Below are positions 8,540 to 17,769 of a stretch of 64,000 bases of DNA, in pieces. The DNA is taken from positions 558,001-622,000 of the forward strand of contig NZ_FTMB01000001.1 of assembly GCF_900155885.1 (NCBI RefSeq), read 5' to 3'. Under the pieces are notes generated by a model. The model saw only the letters and a list, made by a program, of their open reading frames with translations, was not told where the DNA came from and ran no database searches. This stretch comes from Rhizobium sp. RU20A. Lineage in GTDB: Bacteria; Pseudomonadota; Alphaproteobacteria; Rhizobiales; Rhizobiaceae. Both the position numbers and the translations under genes were made by a program. Position 1 is the stretch's first letter. Each line of letters begins with the position of its first letter.

Positions 8540-9838
8540 TCACTGCCTGGCAGGGAGATCGCCGAAGCGTCCGAGATCGAACGTCGCTGTTGCGGTCACT
8601 GGCTTGAAGCCATCCTGGGACGGATATCCGGTCGTGTAGCTCGCACTGAAGGAACTCTTCGCAATACGTTGCGATTCCGTCGGAGTCACGAGAGCTGCCG
8701 CAAGCTCCTTGCGGGGCAGGGGGATAGATCCGGTCGAAGCCTGAACCGTGTCCGACATCTTCGCCGTCGATGCAGTGATGACCTTCTCAGCCTGCACGGG
8801 CCGCGACGCGAAGACAGGGACTGGGATCGCGTAGCCGGACAGGTCTTCGAAGGGCGCAGTCTGCTCGACCTTTCCAGAAGCCGCTGATGTCACTGCGACG
8901 AAAGCTTCATGCTCTGTCGGCGTGGTGGGACGCAGTGCCGTCAGGAGGGTGCCGTTGTCCGGCCGCGCGACCGGAACCGGGGCCGTGAACTTCGCCGCCG
9001 GCTCCGCTGAGGCCACCACAACGGGCTGCTGCTCGGACTTCGTCGGCTGCGCGGCGGGCTTGCTCCTGGTTGATGCCGTGCTTTCCGCTACGTCCTCCTC
9101 CTCCTCGGTATCGCCTCCTCCGAACAGGGCTGTGAAGAAATTGCCTTTCCGCTTTGCACCACCAAAGCTGGCAATTTCGACGGCAGAACCCGCGCCCCGG
9201 CGTTTGTATTCCGCGACAGCCGTCTCGTAGCCGGGCAGCGGCTTTCCGTCGCTTGGGACGTGGAGCGTCTTGCCATTCGGAAAGAGTTGAACGAGCTCCT
9301 GTCGGCTCATGCGGGGCCATGCCCGCACCCCACCCACGTCGACATGGACGAAGGGTGATCCCGACGCTGGGTAGTAGCCGACTCCGCCACCTTGAACCTG
9401 CATCGCGAGCGCGCGCAGGCTTGCGAGCTTCACTCCGGGAATGAAAAAGTCCATGGCCTTGCCATGTGTGTGCTGGCTTTCCTTGGCCACGCCCGACGAA
9501 CGGGTGCGTAGCATCGCATTGGTGTTTGGAGACCTATAGCCGGAGACGACGTTGATGAAGTCGCTCGCACCGCTTCGTCTGTACACCTCCCAGACAATGT
9601 CGAAGAGCCGGGGATCCATCTTTGTGCTCTTTTCCGCACGCCAGTCGCGCAGGAACTGATTGAGCTGGTTCAACCCGGCCTGGTCGAATACGCCGTTCCT
9701 TTTGAAGGTGATGACGGCGCGTTCGCCAGTGTGCCCGAAGTAGAGCTTCAGGGTGCGGTCTTCGGCAGATGCGTGTGTGGCGGATCCAAGAAGCGCCAGG
9801 AGGCCGCCCGCCATGAGGGCGCGGCCTCTTCCCGACAT
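8540..9838 (-). CDS. DUF882 / M15-type peptidase-like cell wall protein
   Basis: A 432-residue secreted protein. After a signal peptide (ending THASA) comes a DUF882/YcbK-type domain with metallopeptidase M15 signature residues: SQHTHGKAMD carries the zinc His and Asp and FVHVDVG the second His. The second half is a low-complexity Ala/Thr/Pro tail of about 200 residues. Rhizobia encode several DUF882 proteins, probably acting on peptidoglycan. An ATG at 9946 would lengthen it but gives no signal peptide and no ribosome-binding site. It is convergent with the kinase gene, 11 bases apart. Confidence 0.8.
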   Translation of the reverse strand: MSGRGRALMAGGLLALLGSATHASAEDRTLKLYFGHTGERAVITFKRNGVFDQAGLNQLNQFLRDWRAEKSTKMDPRLFDIVWEVYRRSGASDFINVVSGYRSPNTNAMLRTRSSGVAKESQHTHGKAMDFFIPGVKLASLRALAMQVQGGGVGYYPASGSPFVHVDVGGVRAWPRMSRQELVQLFPNGKTLHVPSDGKPLPGYETAVAEYKRRGAGSAVEIASFGGAKRKGNFFTALFGGGDTEEEEDVAESTASTRSKPAAQPTKSEQQPVVVASAEPAAKFTAPVPVARPDNGTLLTALRPTTPTEHEAFVAVTSAASGKVEQTAPFEDLSGYAIPVPVFASRPVQAEKVITASTAKMSDTVQASTGSIPLPRKELAAALVTPTESQRIAKSSFSASYTTGYPSQDGFKPVTATATFDLGRFGDLPARQ

Positions 9839-10174
9839 GCGGTTGTGATCTTTCTTCGAGGCAGCAGTATGCCGCGCTTCCGTTGTCAACACTCGCTTCA
9901 AGGTGAGTCCTGTCTCCGCCGCCGCTTCAGCCTCATCAAGTATCATTGCGGCGGGAGGATGTCATAAATGTCACACTTGTCCATTATTATTCTTCATATT
10001 CGAGAAATGGTTAATTTAGCGAGCGATGGGTCAGGTGTTCCGGGCTGCTGCCGTCCGCCTCAACAAAGGAATCTATCGAATGTCGCCAAATCGGAAAATT
10101 CGCACTGTCTGCCATGTCCTGCTTGGAACTTTATCCTTTGCCCGATGTTCAAGCCGCAACCTCGGGAGTGGCAG

Positions 10175-10501
10175 ATGATCCTCAAACTCGGCCTGCGGCA
10201 TGTGCTGTGCGCCCTCGCGATCGTGATGGTGGCGCTGAACCTGCTCGCGATGACATCCGCTGCCGCTGCACCGCACGCATGCGATGCTGTCCATTCAGAG
10301 GCGGCGGCCAACCATGATCATCATGCCGGAACACAGCTAGGTTGCTGCAACAGCATGCACTGCTGTCCGATTCTTCCGCACCTTCCGTCGTCAGGGCTGC
10401 CGTCGGAAACCTTGCTCCGTCCCGAGGCCTATTTGAAATCCGAGCAGCCTCTACTGCTCGTGAAATCGATCGATCCCCCTCCACGATCTCTTGGCTCGTG
10501 A
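10175..10501 (+). CDS. small secreted Cys/His-rich protein of the copper cluster
   Basis: A 108-residue protein with a signal-like start (LRHVLCALAIVMVALNLLAM) and a metal-binding core: NHDHHAGTQLGCCNSMHCCP. The tail ends in a Pro-rich DPPPRS segment. The layout (signal, Cys-pair core, Pro/Arg tail) repeats in the protein at 11432, which suggests a shared family in copper efflux loci. The start at 10175 has GGGAG six bases upstream. A periplasmic copper-binding role is inferred. Confidence 0.65.
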   Translation: MILKLGLRHVLCALAIVMVALNLLAMTSAAAAPHACDAVHSEAAANHDHHAGTQLGCCNSMHCCPILPHLPSSGLPSETLLRPEAYLKSEQPLLLVKSIDPPPRSLGS

Positions 10502-10535
10502 ACCAGAACGTTATCTCACGAAACAGGAATTCAAG

Positions 10536-10973
10536 ATGAACAACATGATCAAGACTGCTCTCGCCTCGTCGTTCCTCGCCGCGGCCTTCGTCGCCTCACC
10601 GCTTTCCACCTCCGCCCAGATGGCATCCTCGCAGATGGCCTATCCGGATAAGTGCAAATCCGAAATGTCGTCCGGCGGTGACATGTCCATGCAGGGGCAC
10701 CAGATGTCGGGCATGGCCGAATTCCAGAAGGAATCCATGGACGGCATGAAGTCGATGAATATGAACATGATGCAGGGAATGATGAAGAAGGATCCCGATG
10801 TGGCCTTCGCGTGCGGGATGATCGCCCACCACATGGGCGCGATCAGCATGGCCCAGGTCGAGCTGAAGTACGGTAAGAATGCCGAAACGAAAGCGAAGGC
10901 CCAAAAGATCATCGACGACCAGACCAAGGAGATCAAGGAGCTGACGGCCTGGGTTGAGAAGGAGGCCAAGTGA
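10536..10973 (+). CDS. DUF305 (CopM-like) Met/His-rich copper protein
   Basis: A 145-residue secreted protein. The signal peptide is followed by a Met-rich region (MSMQGHQMSGM, MKSMNMNMMQGMM) and the DUF305 core CGMIAHHMGAISMAQ. DUF305 proteins such as cyanobacterial CopM bind Cu(I) through Met and His in the periplasm. AGGA lies 8 bases before the ATG. It overlaps the next gene, and GGAGG inside its own end serves as that gene's ribosome-binding site, which suggests coupled translation. Confidence 0.85.
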   Translation: MNNMIKTALASSFLAAAFVASPLSTSAQMASSQMAYPDKCKSEMSSGGDMSMQGHQMSGMAEFQKESMDGMKSMNMNMMQGMMKKDPDVAFACGMIAHHMGAISMAQVELKYGKNAETKAKAQKIIDDQTKEIKELTAWVEKEAK

Positions 10974-11305
10974 TGCATCACATGTCTTCCGAGATGAAGG
11001 AGTGCATCGACAACTGCCTCGCATGCTATAGCGAGTGCCTGTCGATGGCGATGGGTCACTGCCTGGAGACAGGCGGCAAACACACCGAGCCGTCGCATTT
11101 CAAGCTGATGATGGCGTGCTCCGAGATGTGTCGGACATCCGCGCATTTCATGCTGATCGGCACCGAGCACCACAGGCATACCTGCAAGGAGTGCGCGGAG
11201 ATCTGCAGGCAGTGCGCTGACCACTGCGAACGTCTGGGCGACATGCAGAGCTGTGTCGATGCCTGCCGAAACTGCGCCGATAGTTGCCAGAAGATGGCAG
11301 CCTGA
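10973..11305 (+). CDS. Csp-like cytosolic copper-storage protein (DUF326)
   Basis: A 110-residue four-helix protein with at least 13 Cys spaced along the helices (ECIDNCLACYSECL, CKECAEICRQCADHCERL, CVDACRNCADSCQKM). This is the pattern of copper-storage proteins Csp1/Csp3, which hold many Cu(I) ions inside a Cys-lined bundle. There is no signal peptide, so a cytosolic Csp3-like role is likely. The ATG at 10973 has GGAGG seven bases upstream; a GTG three bases earlier is less likely. A hairpin at 11312 follows. Confidence 0.88.
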   Translation: MHHMSSEMKECIDNCLACYSECLSMAMGHCLETGGKHTEPSHFKLMMACSEMCRTSAHFMLIGTEHHRHTCKECAEICRQCADHCERLGDMQSCVDACRNCADSCQKMAA

Positions 11306-11311
11306 CCCAGC

Positions 11312-11339
11312 GTCGGGAGGGTGTCGTCATCCTCCCGAC
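11312..11339 (+). terminator. hairpin after the Csp gene
   Basis: GTCGGGAGG and CCTCCCGAC form a perfect 9-bp stem around a 10-base loop, 6 bases after the Csp stop codon. No T run follows, so it may be a weak or Rho-assisted terminator, or an RNA-stabilising hairpin. Confidence 0.5.
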
Positions 11340-11431
11340 CACATCCGATAATGTGCCGCGCGGGGGCGACCGGATGGCGCGCTCGCTCCAGCGGCTTCAC
11401 AAAGGCTCCCTTGTCGTGCAAGAGTGAACCC

Positions 11432-11815
11432 ATGAAGCCACTGATGGTCATTCAACGCATTCTCTGCGCGTTCGCCATGCTCGCGGTCCTGATCGGACCA
11501 GTGAGCGTGACGGCGGCTGCAGCGGCCATGGCTTCATCAGTACCGATGCCGGGCATGGCGATGGGGAGCCAGGTTGCGGAAGAAGAGGCAATGGCTGACA
11601 TGCCATGCTGTCCGGAAGTGAAAAAGCCCACTAAACCCGACTGCATGAAATCCTGCCCTCTCGCGCTTGTTTGCTCGACTGTGATCGTCGGCAACCTCTC
11701 TTCGGCTGCCAGCTTGCCTCTTATCCACCCACTACCAGTATCGTTCCCGCGCATTGCCGGAGAGGAATTCGCATCGACTCTTGTCGAGCCACTCCCGCGA
11801 CCACCGCGCGCCTGA
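11432..11815 (+). CDS. small secreted Cys/Met-rich protein of the copper cluster
   Basis: A 127-residue protein with signal peptide, a Met/Pro segment (VPMPGMAMG) and a Cys core (MPCCPEVKKPTKPDCMKSC). It ends with a Pro/Arg-rich tail (EPLPRPPRA). It shares its layout with the product at 10175 and stands just upstream of the FixH-like/CusBA block, a position where similar uncharacterised proteins often occur. The role is probably periplasmic metal handling; no function is established. The start at 11432 is the first ATG with a signal peptide. Confidence 0.65.
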   Translation: MKPLMVIQRILCAFAMLAVLIGPVSVTAAAAAMASSVPMPGMAMGSQVAEEEAMADMPCCPEVKKPTKPDCMKSCPLALVCSTVIVGNLSSAASLPLIHPLPVSFPRIAGEEFASTLVEPLPRPPRA

Positions 11816-11914
11816 TTCACTCTCGTTCACTGCGTCAGCCTGTTCCGAGTTGCGGAACTTCCCGGCGCATCCGGATTCCACGCGCTTCCACGCGTCTTGA
11901 GATGTGAAATCATC

Positions 11915-12316
11915 ATGAAGAGAAACCTTTCCGTGCGCGCCGTCGTCGCCGCATTCGCTGTGCTTACCGTACCCGCGGGCACTGCTCTGGCCGGAGCCGG
12001 AGACTACGAATTTCAACCCGTCGCTTCCGAGGTGAAGCATGGTTCCCAGGCAGAAGTAGCCGTCAGACTTGTCGACAAGAGGTCCGGAAATCCCGTGTCC
12101 GGCGCCGTCATCTTCACAACGCGGATGGACATGGCTCCGGACGGCATGGAGATGATGACGACCTCGGTGGAAAACCTCCCAGAAACGGAGTCGGGCATCT
12201 ACCGCTTCCGCGCCAACCTGTCGATGGCTGGCGGCTGGCGCTTCAAAGTGGCCGCCAAGGTGCAGGGTGAGCCCGACACCGTTCAGGGCGAAGTGGTTCT
12301 GAAGGCACTCCCGTGA
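11915..12316 (+). CDS. FixH-like domain protein
   Basis: A 133-residue secreted protein. Signal peptide (ending ALA) is followed by a FixH/YtkA-type immunoglobulin-like fold with AEVAVRLVDKRSGNPVSGA and a Met-rich strand (TTRMDMAPDGMEMM). Such proteins occur in copper clusters and in cbb3 oxidase assembly; the Met suggest Cu(I) contact. Its TGA overlaps the GTG of the adaptor gene (GTGA), so it is the first member of a translationally coupled four-gene block. Confidence 0.75.
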   Translation: MKRNLSVRAVVAAFAVLTVPAGTALAGAGDYEFQPVASEVKHGSQAEVAVRLVDKRSGNPVSGAVIFTTRMDMAPDGMEMMTTSVENLPETESGIYRFRANLSMAGGWRFKVAAKVQGEPDTVQGEVVLKALP

Positions 12317-13767
12317 AGAGCGCTGCATTACTATTGATCGCGTGCTCCCTCGCCATCGGTGGCGGGGGAGGGTACCTGCTTGGCTCCGACAGGGTCGCCA
12401 TGCCCGATTTCGCCGCCATCAGGCTTCTGATGGCCGAGGCTCCGGCCGTAGCCAAAGATGCCCCGTCTCCGGGCGTTGACCCTGTCATCTACTATCGGCA
12501 TCCTGACGGTGCCCCCGCATGGTCTGCGAAACCTGCAAAAACGTCGGACGGCACGAACTTCGTCCCAGTACTCGCCAGTCAGGATGTCAGTTTCGCCGAC
12601 AAGCCTCAGGCTAGGGAGGCCGATTCCGGCATAGAGGAAGCCGGATCCGGCCACGCTCCCGCCACCGAGCGGAAGATCCGCTACTACCGCAACCCCATGG
12701 GGCTTCCCGACACTTCCAAAGTACCGAAGAAGGATTCGATGGGGATGGACTACATTCCCGTCTACGAGGGCGAGGGCGAGGCCGAGGGAGGCTCCACTGT
12801 CCGGGTTCCGCTTGGGAAGCTTCAACGCACAGGTGTCAGAACGGCAGAAGTCAAGAGGGAGAGGCTGCCGACAAGGCTGCGCGTCCCCGGCATCGTCATG
12901 CTCGACGATCGGAGGATTCACGCCGTAAGCATGCGCTCCGACTCCTTCATCGAGGAGGTCGCCCCGGTGACTGCAGGCAGCCGCGTGAAGGCCGGAGACA
13001 GCCTCTTCAGGTTCTACTCGAAGGAAGTCGCGACAGCCGCATCCGAGTATGCCAACGTCGTGTCCGGAGGTGGTGACACCGCCGGGAGCGCCTTGAGGCT
13101 TCGCAATCTCGGAATGTCCGATCGTGCGATCGAGACCATTCGCAGGGACCGCAAGGTTCCACCAAGCATATCGTTCGATGCTCCCGCGGATGGGATCGTC
13201 ATCGAGCGGACGACGACCCCCGGAAGCATGGCGGAACCCGGCGACATCCTGTTCAGGATTGCCGACACCCGGGAGATGTGGATCGTGGCCGACGTGCCGG
13301 AAAGCCAGCTCGGCGCTGTCGCAGTCGGCGCGGCCTCAACCGTGACCGTGACCGCCCGGCCCGGCATGGCAGTGAGCGGCACGGTCGAGCTCGTCGATCC
13401 CGAAATCCGTGATCAGACCCGGACTGCCAAGGTGCGGATCCGGGTGCCGAATGCAGATGGCATGCTTCTCCCGAACATGTTTGGAACCGTCGAGATATCG
13501 TCCGGTGAGCCGGATCCCGTCGTCTCGGTTCCCAACGACGCGATCGTCGACACCGGAAGCAGGCGAGTGGTGTTCATCGACAAGGGCGAGGGGAGGTTCG
13601 AACCACGCGACATCGAGGTCGGTGTCAGGGGTGCGCAGAGGACGGAGGTGACGGTCGGCCTCGCGGCAGGAGATCGAGTGGTCGTCTCGGCCAACTTCCT
13701 CATCGATGCCGAGAGCAACCTGAACTCTGCCTTGAGCGCCCTTGCCGCAGGAGACGCACAGCCATGA
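12313..13767 (+). CDS. cusB: CusB-type RND efflux periplasmic adaptor
   Basis: A 484-residue membrane fusion protein. After an N-terminal membrane anchor come two heavy-metal-binding domains, one near 60-90 (YYRHPDG ... FVPV) and one near 119-150 (YYRNPMGLPDTSKVP ... MDYIPVY). The barrel-sandwich hybrid, hairpin and beta-barrel of CusB/HlyD adaptors follow. It should link the inner membrane pump to the outer membrane channel and pass Cu(I)/Ag(I) to it. It starts with GTG overlapping the previous stop and ends with an ATGA overlap into cusA. Confidence 0.9.
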   Translation: MKSAALLLIACSLAIGGGGGYLLGSDRVAMPDFAAIRLLMAEAPAVAKDAPSPGVDPVIYYRHPDGAPAWSAKPAKTSDGTNFVPVLASQDVSFADKPQAREADSGIEEAGSGHAPATERKIRYYRNPMGLPDTSKVPKKDSMGMDYIPVYEGEGEAEGGSTVRVPLGKLQRTGVRTAEVKRERLPTRLRVPGIVMLDDRRIHAVSMRSDSFIEEVAPVTAGSRVKAGDSLFRFYSKEVATAASEYANVVSGGGDTAGSALRLRNLGMSDRAIETIRRDRKVPPSISFDAPADGIVIERTTTPGSMAEPGDILFRIADTREMWIVADVPESQLGAVAVGAASTVTVTARPGMAVSGTVELVDPEIRDQTRTAKVRIRVPNADGMLLPNMFGTVEISSGEPDPVVSVPNDAIVDTGSRRVVFIDKGEGRFEPRDIEVGVRGAQRTEVTVGLAAGDRVVVSANFLIDAESNLNSALSALAAGDAQP

Positions 13768-16700
13768 TATCGAAACTGATTTCCTGGTCGGCGCGCAACC
13801 TGCTGCTCGTCTTCGTCTGCGCCTTCATGGTGGCGGCAGGAGGCGTTCATGCGCTGCGCACTCTCCCGCTCGACGCGATCCCTGATCTCTCCGACGTTCA
13901 GGTCATCGTCTACACGGACTTCCCCGGACAGGCTCCCCAGGTCGTGGAGGACCAGGTCACCTATCCGCTCACGAGTTCGATGCTGACGGTCCCAAAGTCC
14001 AAGGTCGTCAGAGGCTTTTCCTTCTTCGGAGTCTCCTTCGTCTACGTGATCTTCGAGGACGGGACGGATCCATACTGGGCGAGAAGCCGGGTGCTCGAGT
14101 TTCTGAACGCCGCCTCAAGCCGCCTGCCGGAGAGCGTCACGCCGACGCTCGGCCCAGATGCCACGGGCGTGGGCTGGGTCTATCAGTATGCGGTGATCGC
14201 CAAGGAGATGTCCCTTGCCGAACTCCGCTCGCTACAGGACTGGGTCATCAAGTTCGGCCTGTCGCGCTCCGGAGGCGTGGCGGAGGTGGCGAGCGTCGGC
14301 GGCTTCGTGAAACAGTATTCGATCGTCGTCGACCCGGTCAGGCTGAAGGCGCAGGGCATCACCCTGGACGATGTCGCGTCTGCGGTGAAGGCCAGCAATC
14401 GGGACGTCGGTGGTCGCACAGTCGAGCTGTCCGAGTTCGAATTCATGGTGCGCGGCCGCGGCTACCTTCAGGGTATCGCAGACATCGAGAACATCGTCCT
14501 CAAGTCCGAGAAGGGAGTGCCGTTGCGGCTGGCGGACGTGGCGAGGGTGGAACTGGTTCCCGACGAGCGCCGCGGGATCACGGAGATGAACGGTGACGGC
14601 GAAGTCGCCGGGGGCATCGTGCTGCAGCGCTACGGCTCCAACGCTCTGACCGTCATCGAAAACACCAAAGCGAACATCGAAGCTTTGAAGGCCAGCCTTC
14701 CTGCCGGAGTGGAGATCGTTCCCGTCTATGACCGATCGCGGCTCATCGAGGCGGCGATCGAGACACTCAAGGGGACGCTGCTCGAAGAGTCGCTCGTCGT
14801 CGCGGTCGTGACGATCGTCTTCCTGATGCATGTCAGGAGCGCGCTCGTCGCCATCATCATGCTCCCCATCGGGATCCTGATGGCATTCGGGGCGATGAGG
14901 ATGCTTGGAGTCGGAGCCAACATCATGAGCCTCGGCGGCATCGCCATCGCCATCGGCGCGATGATCGACGCGGCCATCGTGATGATCGAGAATGCCCACA
15001 AGCATTTGGAGCGCGCCCCTGCGGACAAGCCACGCCTGGAGGTCCTGATCGAAGCTGCATCCGAAGTCGGTCCGGCACTTTTCTTCAGCCTGCTGATCAT
15101 TACCGTCTCGTTCCTGCCGATATTCACGCTTGAGTCCCAGGAGGGACGGCTGTTCGGGCCGCTCGCGTTCACCAAGACCTTCGCAATGGCGGCCGCGGCG
15201 ATCCTCTCGGTCACCCTCGTGCCGGCGCTCATGGTCGTCTTCGTCCGGGGCAGGATCATTCCCGAGCACAGGAACCCTGTGAACCGGGTGCTCATCTGGG
15301 TCTACCGCCCGATCATCGCAGGGGTCCTCAAAGCCAGGACGGTGACCATCGTCATCGCGCTCGCGGCGCTGGCGGTCACGGTCTGGCCAGCGCGGCAGCT
15401 CGGCAGCGAGTTCATGCCCGCGCTCGACGAAGGGACGCTCATGTACATGCCGACAACCCTGCCAGGTCTTTCGGTCACCAAGGCAGCCGAACTGATGCAG
15501 ACGCAGGATCGGATCATCAAGTCCTTCCCGGAAGTCGAAACCGTGTTCGGCAAAGCGGGCAGGGCGCTCACGGCGACCGATCCCGCTCCGACCGAAATGT
15601 TCGAGACCATCATCACCCTGAAGCCCAAGGACCAGTGGCGGCCCGGCGTGACGGTCGATTCCCTCAGGCAGGAGATGGATGGCGCGCTTCAGTTTCCAGG
15701 GGTCTCCAACGCTTGGACGATGCCCATCCGTGCACGGATCGACATGCTGTCCACCGGGATCCGTACTCCCGTCGGCGTAAAGGTTTTCGGCACCGATCTC
15801 GGTGAGATGGAGAAGGTGGCACGCCGCGTCGAGACCGTCCTCCGGACGGTTCCCGGAACCTCATCTGCCTATGCCGAACGGGTGATCGGCGGCTATTACC
15901 TCGATATCCTTCCCGACCGTGCGGCGCTCGCCCGATACGGCCTGACGATCGACAGCGTTCAGGATGTGGTCGGCATCGCTCTGGGCTCCGAGACCCTGAC
16001 TCAAACAGTAGAGGGAAGGGAGCGGTATTCGGTCGCCATCCGCTACCCGCGCGACTACCGCAGCGACCCGCAGGCGATCGGCAGGGACGTTCTCGTCAGT
16101 CTGCCGGGCGGCGGAACCGTGCCGCTCGGAGATGTCGCCAGAATCGAGCTGACCAGAGGTGCGACATCGATCCGAACAGAGAACGGTCAGCTTGCCGTCT
16201 ACGTCTTCGTCGACATCGCGGGCCGCGACCTCGGCGGATATGTGGCCGAGGCGAAGGCTGCAGTCGAGGGCGAGGTCTCTTTGCCGCCGGGCTATTCACT
16301 CGGCTGGAGTGGGCAGTTCGAATATCTCGAGCGAGCGAAGGCGCGACTGGCATTTGTCGTGCCTCTGACGCTGGCCCTGATCTTCCTGCTGCTCTACCTC
16401 AATTTCAGGCGGCTGACCGAGACGCTCATCGTCATGCTCTCTCTGCCCTTCGCGCTAGTCGGCGGGATCTGGCTGATGTGGTGGCTGGACTTCAACATGT
16501 CCGTCGCGGTCGCGGTTGGCTTCATAGCGCTCGCGGGCGTGGCCGCCGAAACGGGGGTGATCATGCTCATCTATCTGGATCACGCGCTGGCCGAAGAGCG
16601 GGCACGGTGCGCGGCGGAAGGGCGCAAGCTGACCGCTGAGGACCTGCACAGGGCGATCGTCGTCGGAGCGGTCGAGCGCGTTCGCCCCAAGATGATGACC

Positions 16701-16904
16701 GTGGTCGCCATCATGGCCGGACTGATACCGATCCTGTGGAGCACCGGAACCGGGTCTGAGATCATGCAGAGGATCGCGGTTCCGATGATCGGCGGCATGA
16801 TGTCGTCGACGGTGCTGACCCTCGTCGTCATCCCGGCCGTCTATGCTGTCGCCAAAGGCTGGCGGCTCGGTCGCGCAACCGAAACCCGGGAGGTGCATCA
16901 GTGA
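13764..16904 (+). CDS. cusA: CusA-type heavy-metal RND efflux pump
   Basis: A 1046-residue inner membrane pump of the HME-RND class with 12 membrane segments and two large periplasmic loops. The N-terminal DAIPDLSDVQVIVYTDFPGQ and the TM4 segment AIAIGAMIDAAIVMIENAHK are hallmarks of the monovalent Cu(I)/Ag(I) exporters CusA and SilA. Length matches the family (about 1045). It exports metal in exchange for protons. ATGA overlaps couple it to the adaptor gene and a GTGA overlap to the cytochrome gene. Confidence 0.93.
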   Translation: MISKLISWSARNLLLVFVCAFMVAAGGVHALRTLPLDAIPDLSDVQVIVYTDFPGQAPQVVEDQVTYPLTSSMLTVPKSKVVRGFSFFGVSFVYVIFEDGTDPYWARSRVLEFLNAASSRLPESVTPTLGPDATGVGWVYQYAVIAKEMSLAELRSLQDWVIKFGLSRSGGVAEVASVGGFVKQYSIVVDPVRLKAQGITLDDVASAVKASNRDVGGRTVELSEFEFMVRGRGYLQGIADIENIVLKSEKGVPLRLADVARVELVPDERRGITEMNGDGEVAGGIVLQRYGSNALTVIENTKANIEALKASLPAGVEIVPVYDRSRLIEAAIETLKGTLLEESLVVAVVTIVFLMHVRSALVAIIMLPIGILMAFGAMRMLGVGANIMSLGGIAIAIGAMIDAAIVMIENAHKHLERAPADKPRLEVLIEAASEVGPALFFSLLIITVSFLPIFTLESQEGRLFGPLAFTKTFAMAAAAILSVTLVPALMVVFVRGRIIPEHRNPVNRVLIWVYRPIIAGVLKARTVTIVIALAALAVTVWPARQLGSEFMPALDEGTLMYMPTTLPGLSVTKAAELMQTQDRIIKSFPEVETVFGKAGRALTATDPAPTEMFETIITLKPKDQWRPGVTVDSLRQEMDGALQFPGVSNAWTMPIRARIDMLSTGIRTPVGVKVFGTDLGEMEKVARRVETVLRTVPGTSSAYAERVIGGYYLDILPDRAALARYGLTIDSVQDVVGIALGSETLTQTVEGRERYSVAIRYPRDYRSDPQAIGRDVLVSLPGGGTVPLGDVARIELTRGATSIRTENGQLAVYVFVDIAGRDLGGYVAEAKAAVEGEVSLPPGYSLGWSGQFEYLERAKARLAFVVPLTLALIFLLLYLNFRRLTETLIVMLSLPFALVGGIWLMWWLDFNMSVAVAVGFIALAGVAAETGVIMLIYLDHALAEERARCAAEGRKLTAEDLHRAIVVGAVERVRPKMMTVVAIMAGLIPILWSTGTGSEIMQRIAVPMIGGMMSSTVLTLVVIPAVYAVAKGWRLGRATETREVHQ

Positions 16905-17428
16905 GATCATACGGCGGCATCGGCGCGACCACGGTCGTTCTTCTCACACTGGCTGGCGCAGTTGCTGCCGCGCCAGCTTGGGAGCGGCAAGTCGGCATGA
17001 AATCGATGGCGGACTCCGCAAGGATCATCGGGGACCTGTTCAGCGGCAGAAGGGCGTACTCCCAGACGGAGTTCAGGGCGGCTGCGGAAAGCATCCGGAC
17101 GCGTGCGGGAAAGCGCCTTGTCGACGACTTCGGCGGCGGGCACCAACCCGATTCGAAGGCGGATGCGGAAATGATCTCTTCATCGTCCGAAGAATTTGGA
17201 AGGCTCGCCCGCGACCTCGAGACATACGCCGCCGCGCTCTCCTCGGCCGCCGACAGAAATCCGAAGGAACTGGGGCCCGACACCAGGATGGGCGGCAGGC
17301 TTCTCGGCAGTCCCTTCGGGCGTAAGGCGGATGCAGATCGGGATGCGGCTTCGATGCCCCCGGAACACGCGTACCACCTCATGCTTCAAACATGCACGAG
17401 CTGCCATGCGAGGTTCCGCATGCCGTGA
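16901..17428 (+). CDS. c-type cytochrome, cytochrome c'-like
   Basis: A 175-residue secreted protein with signal peptide and a single C-terminal haem site, CTSCH, followed by ARFRMP. Haem attachment near the end of a helical chain is typical of cytochrome c'. It starts with GTG overlapping the cusA stop, so it belongs to the efflux operon. Cytochromes in copper operons may carry electrons from Cu(I) oxidation; that link is inference. Confidence 0.8.
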   Translation: MRSYGGIGATTVVLLTLAGAVAAAPAWERQVGMKSMADSARIIGDLFSGRRAYSQTEFRAAAESIRTRAGKRLVDDFGGGHQPDSKADAEMISSSSEEFGRLARDLETYAAALSSAADRNPKELGPDTRMGGRLLGSPFGRKADADRDAASMPPEHAYHLMLQTCTSCHARFRMP

Positions 17429-17769
17429 GGGATTTGCATGGATCGCAGCGGGCTGTGGGCGGGCAACGGGTCGTCGTCGATCACGAGCAGCAGACCTTCT
17501 GCGGCTGTGAACCAAAGCATCCGTCGTCTGTCTTTGGCTTTCTGCGAGCCAGCGGTCGCGCGGCTCTCAGCTTGCGAAGAGGGTCAAACGAAATTGCGGA
17601 ATTAGGTAGCAACTGCCACCACGCTTGCGCAGGGTAGAGAGCGAAAGCGCGGCCTGTTCGGACTATCCAATTGAGCATTGCGCTCACATGAATGAAATCT
17701 GATCATAATCCCTAGCTAATTCAGCTAGTTGCACAGGCGATGACGCACCGTGAATGAAAGGTGAATAAA
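17429..17769. other. intergenic region with repeat A
   Basis: About 340 bases lie between the end of the copper operon and the end of the fic gene. The only notable item is the 26-bp repeat at 17596-17621. I see no gene and no clear terminator. Confidence 0.6.
17596..17621 (+). repeat. 26-bp repeat A, inverted partner at 21366
   Basis: A 26-base sequence containing GGTAGCAACTGCCACCA. An exact copy lies in inverted orientation at 21366-21391, and a diverged direct copy at 27711-27735. A and B bracket the fic gene and the decayed transposase, so they may be ends of a mobile unit. No target duplication could be recognised at the outer edges. Confidence 0.75.
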
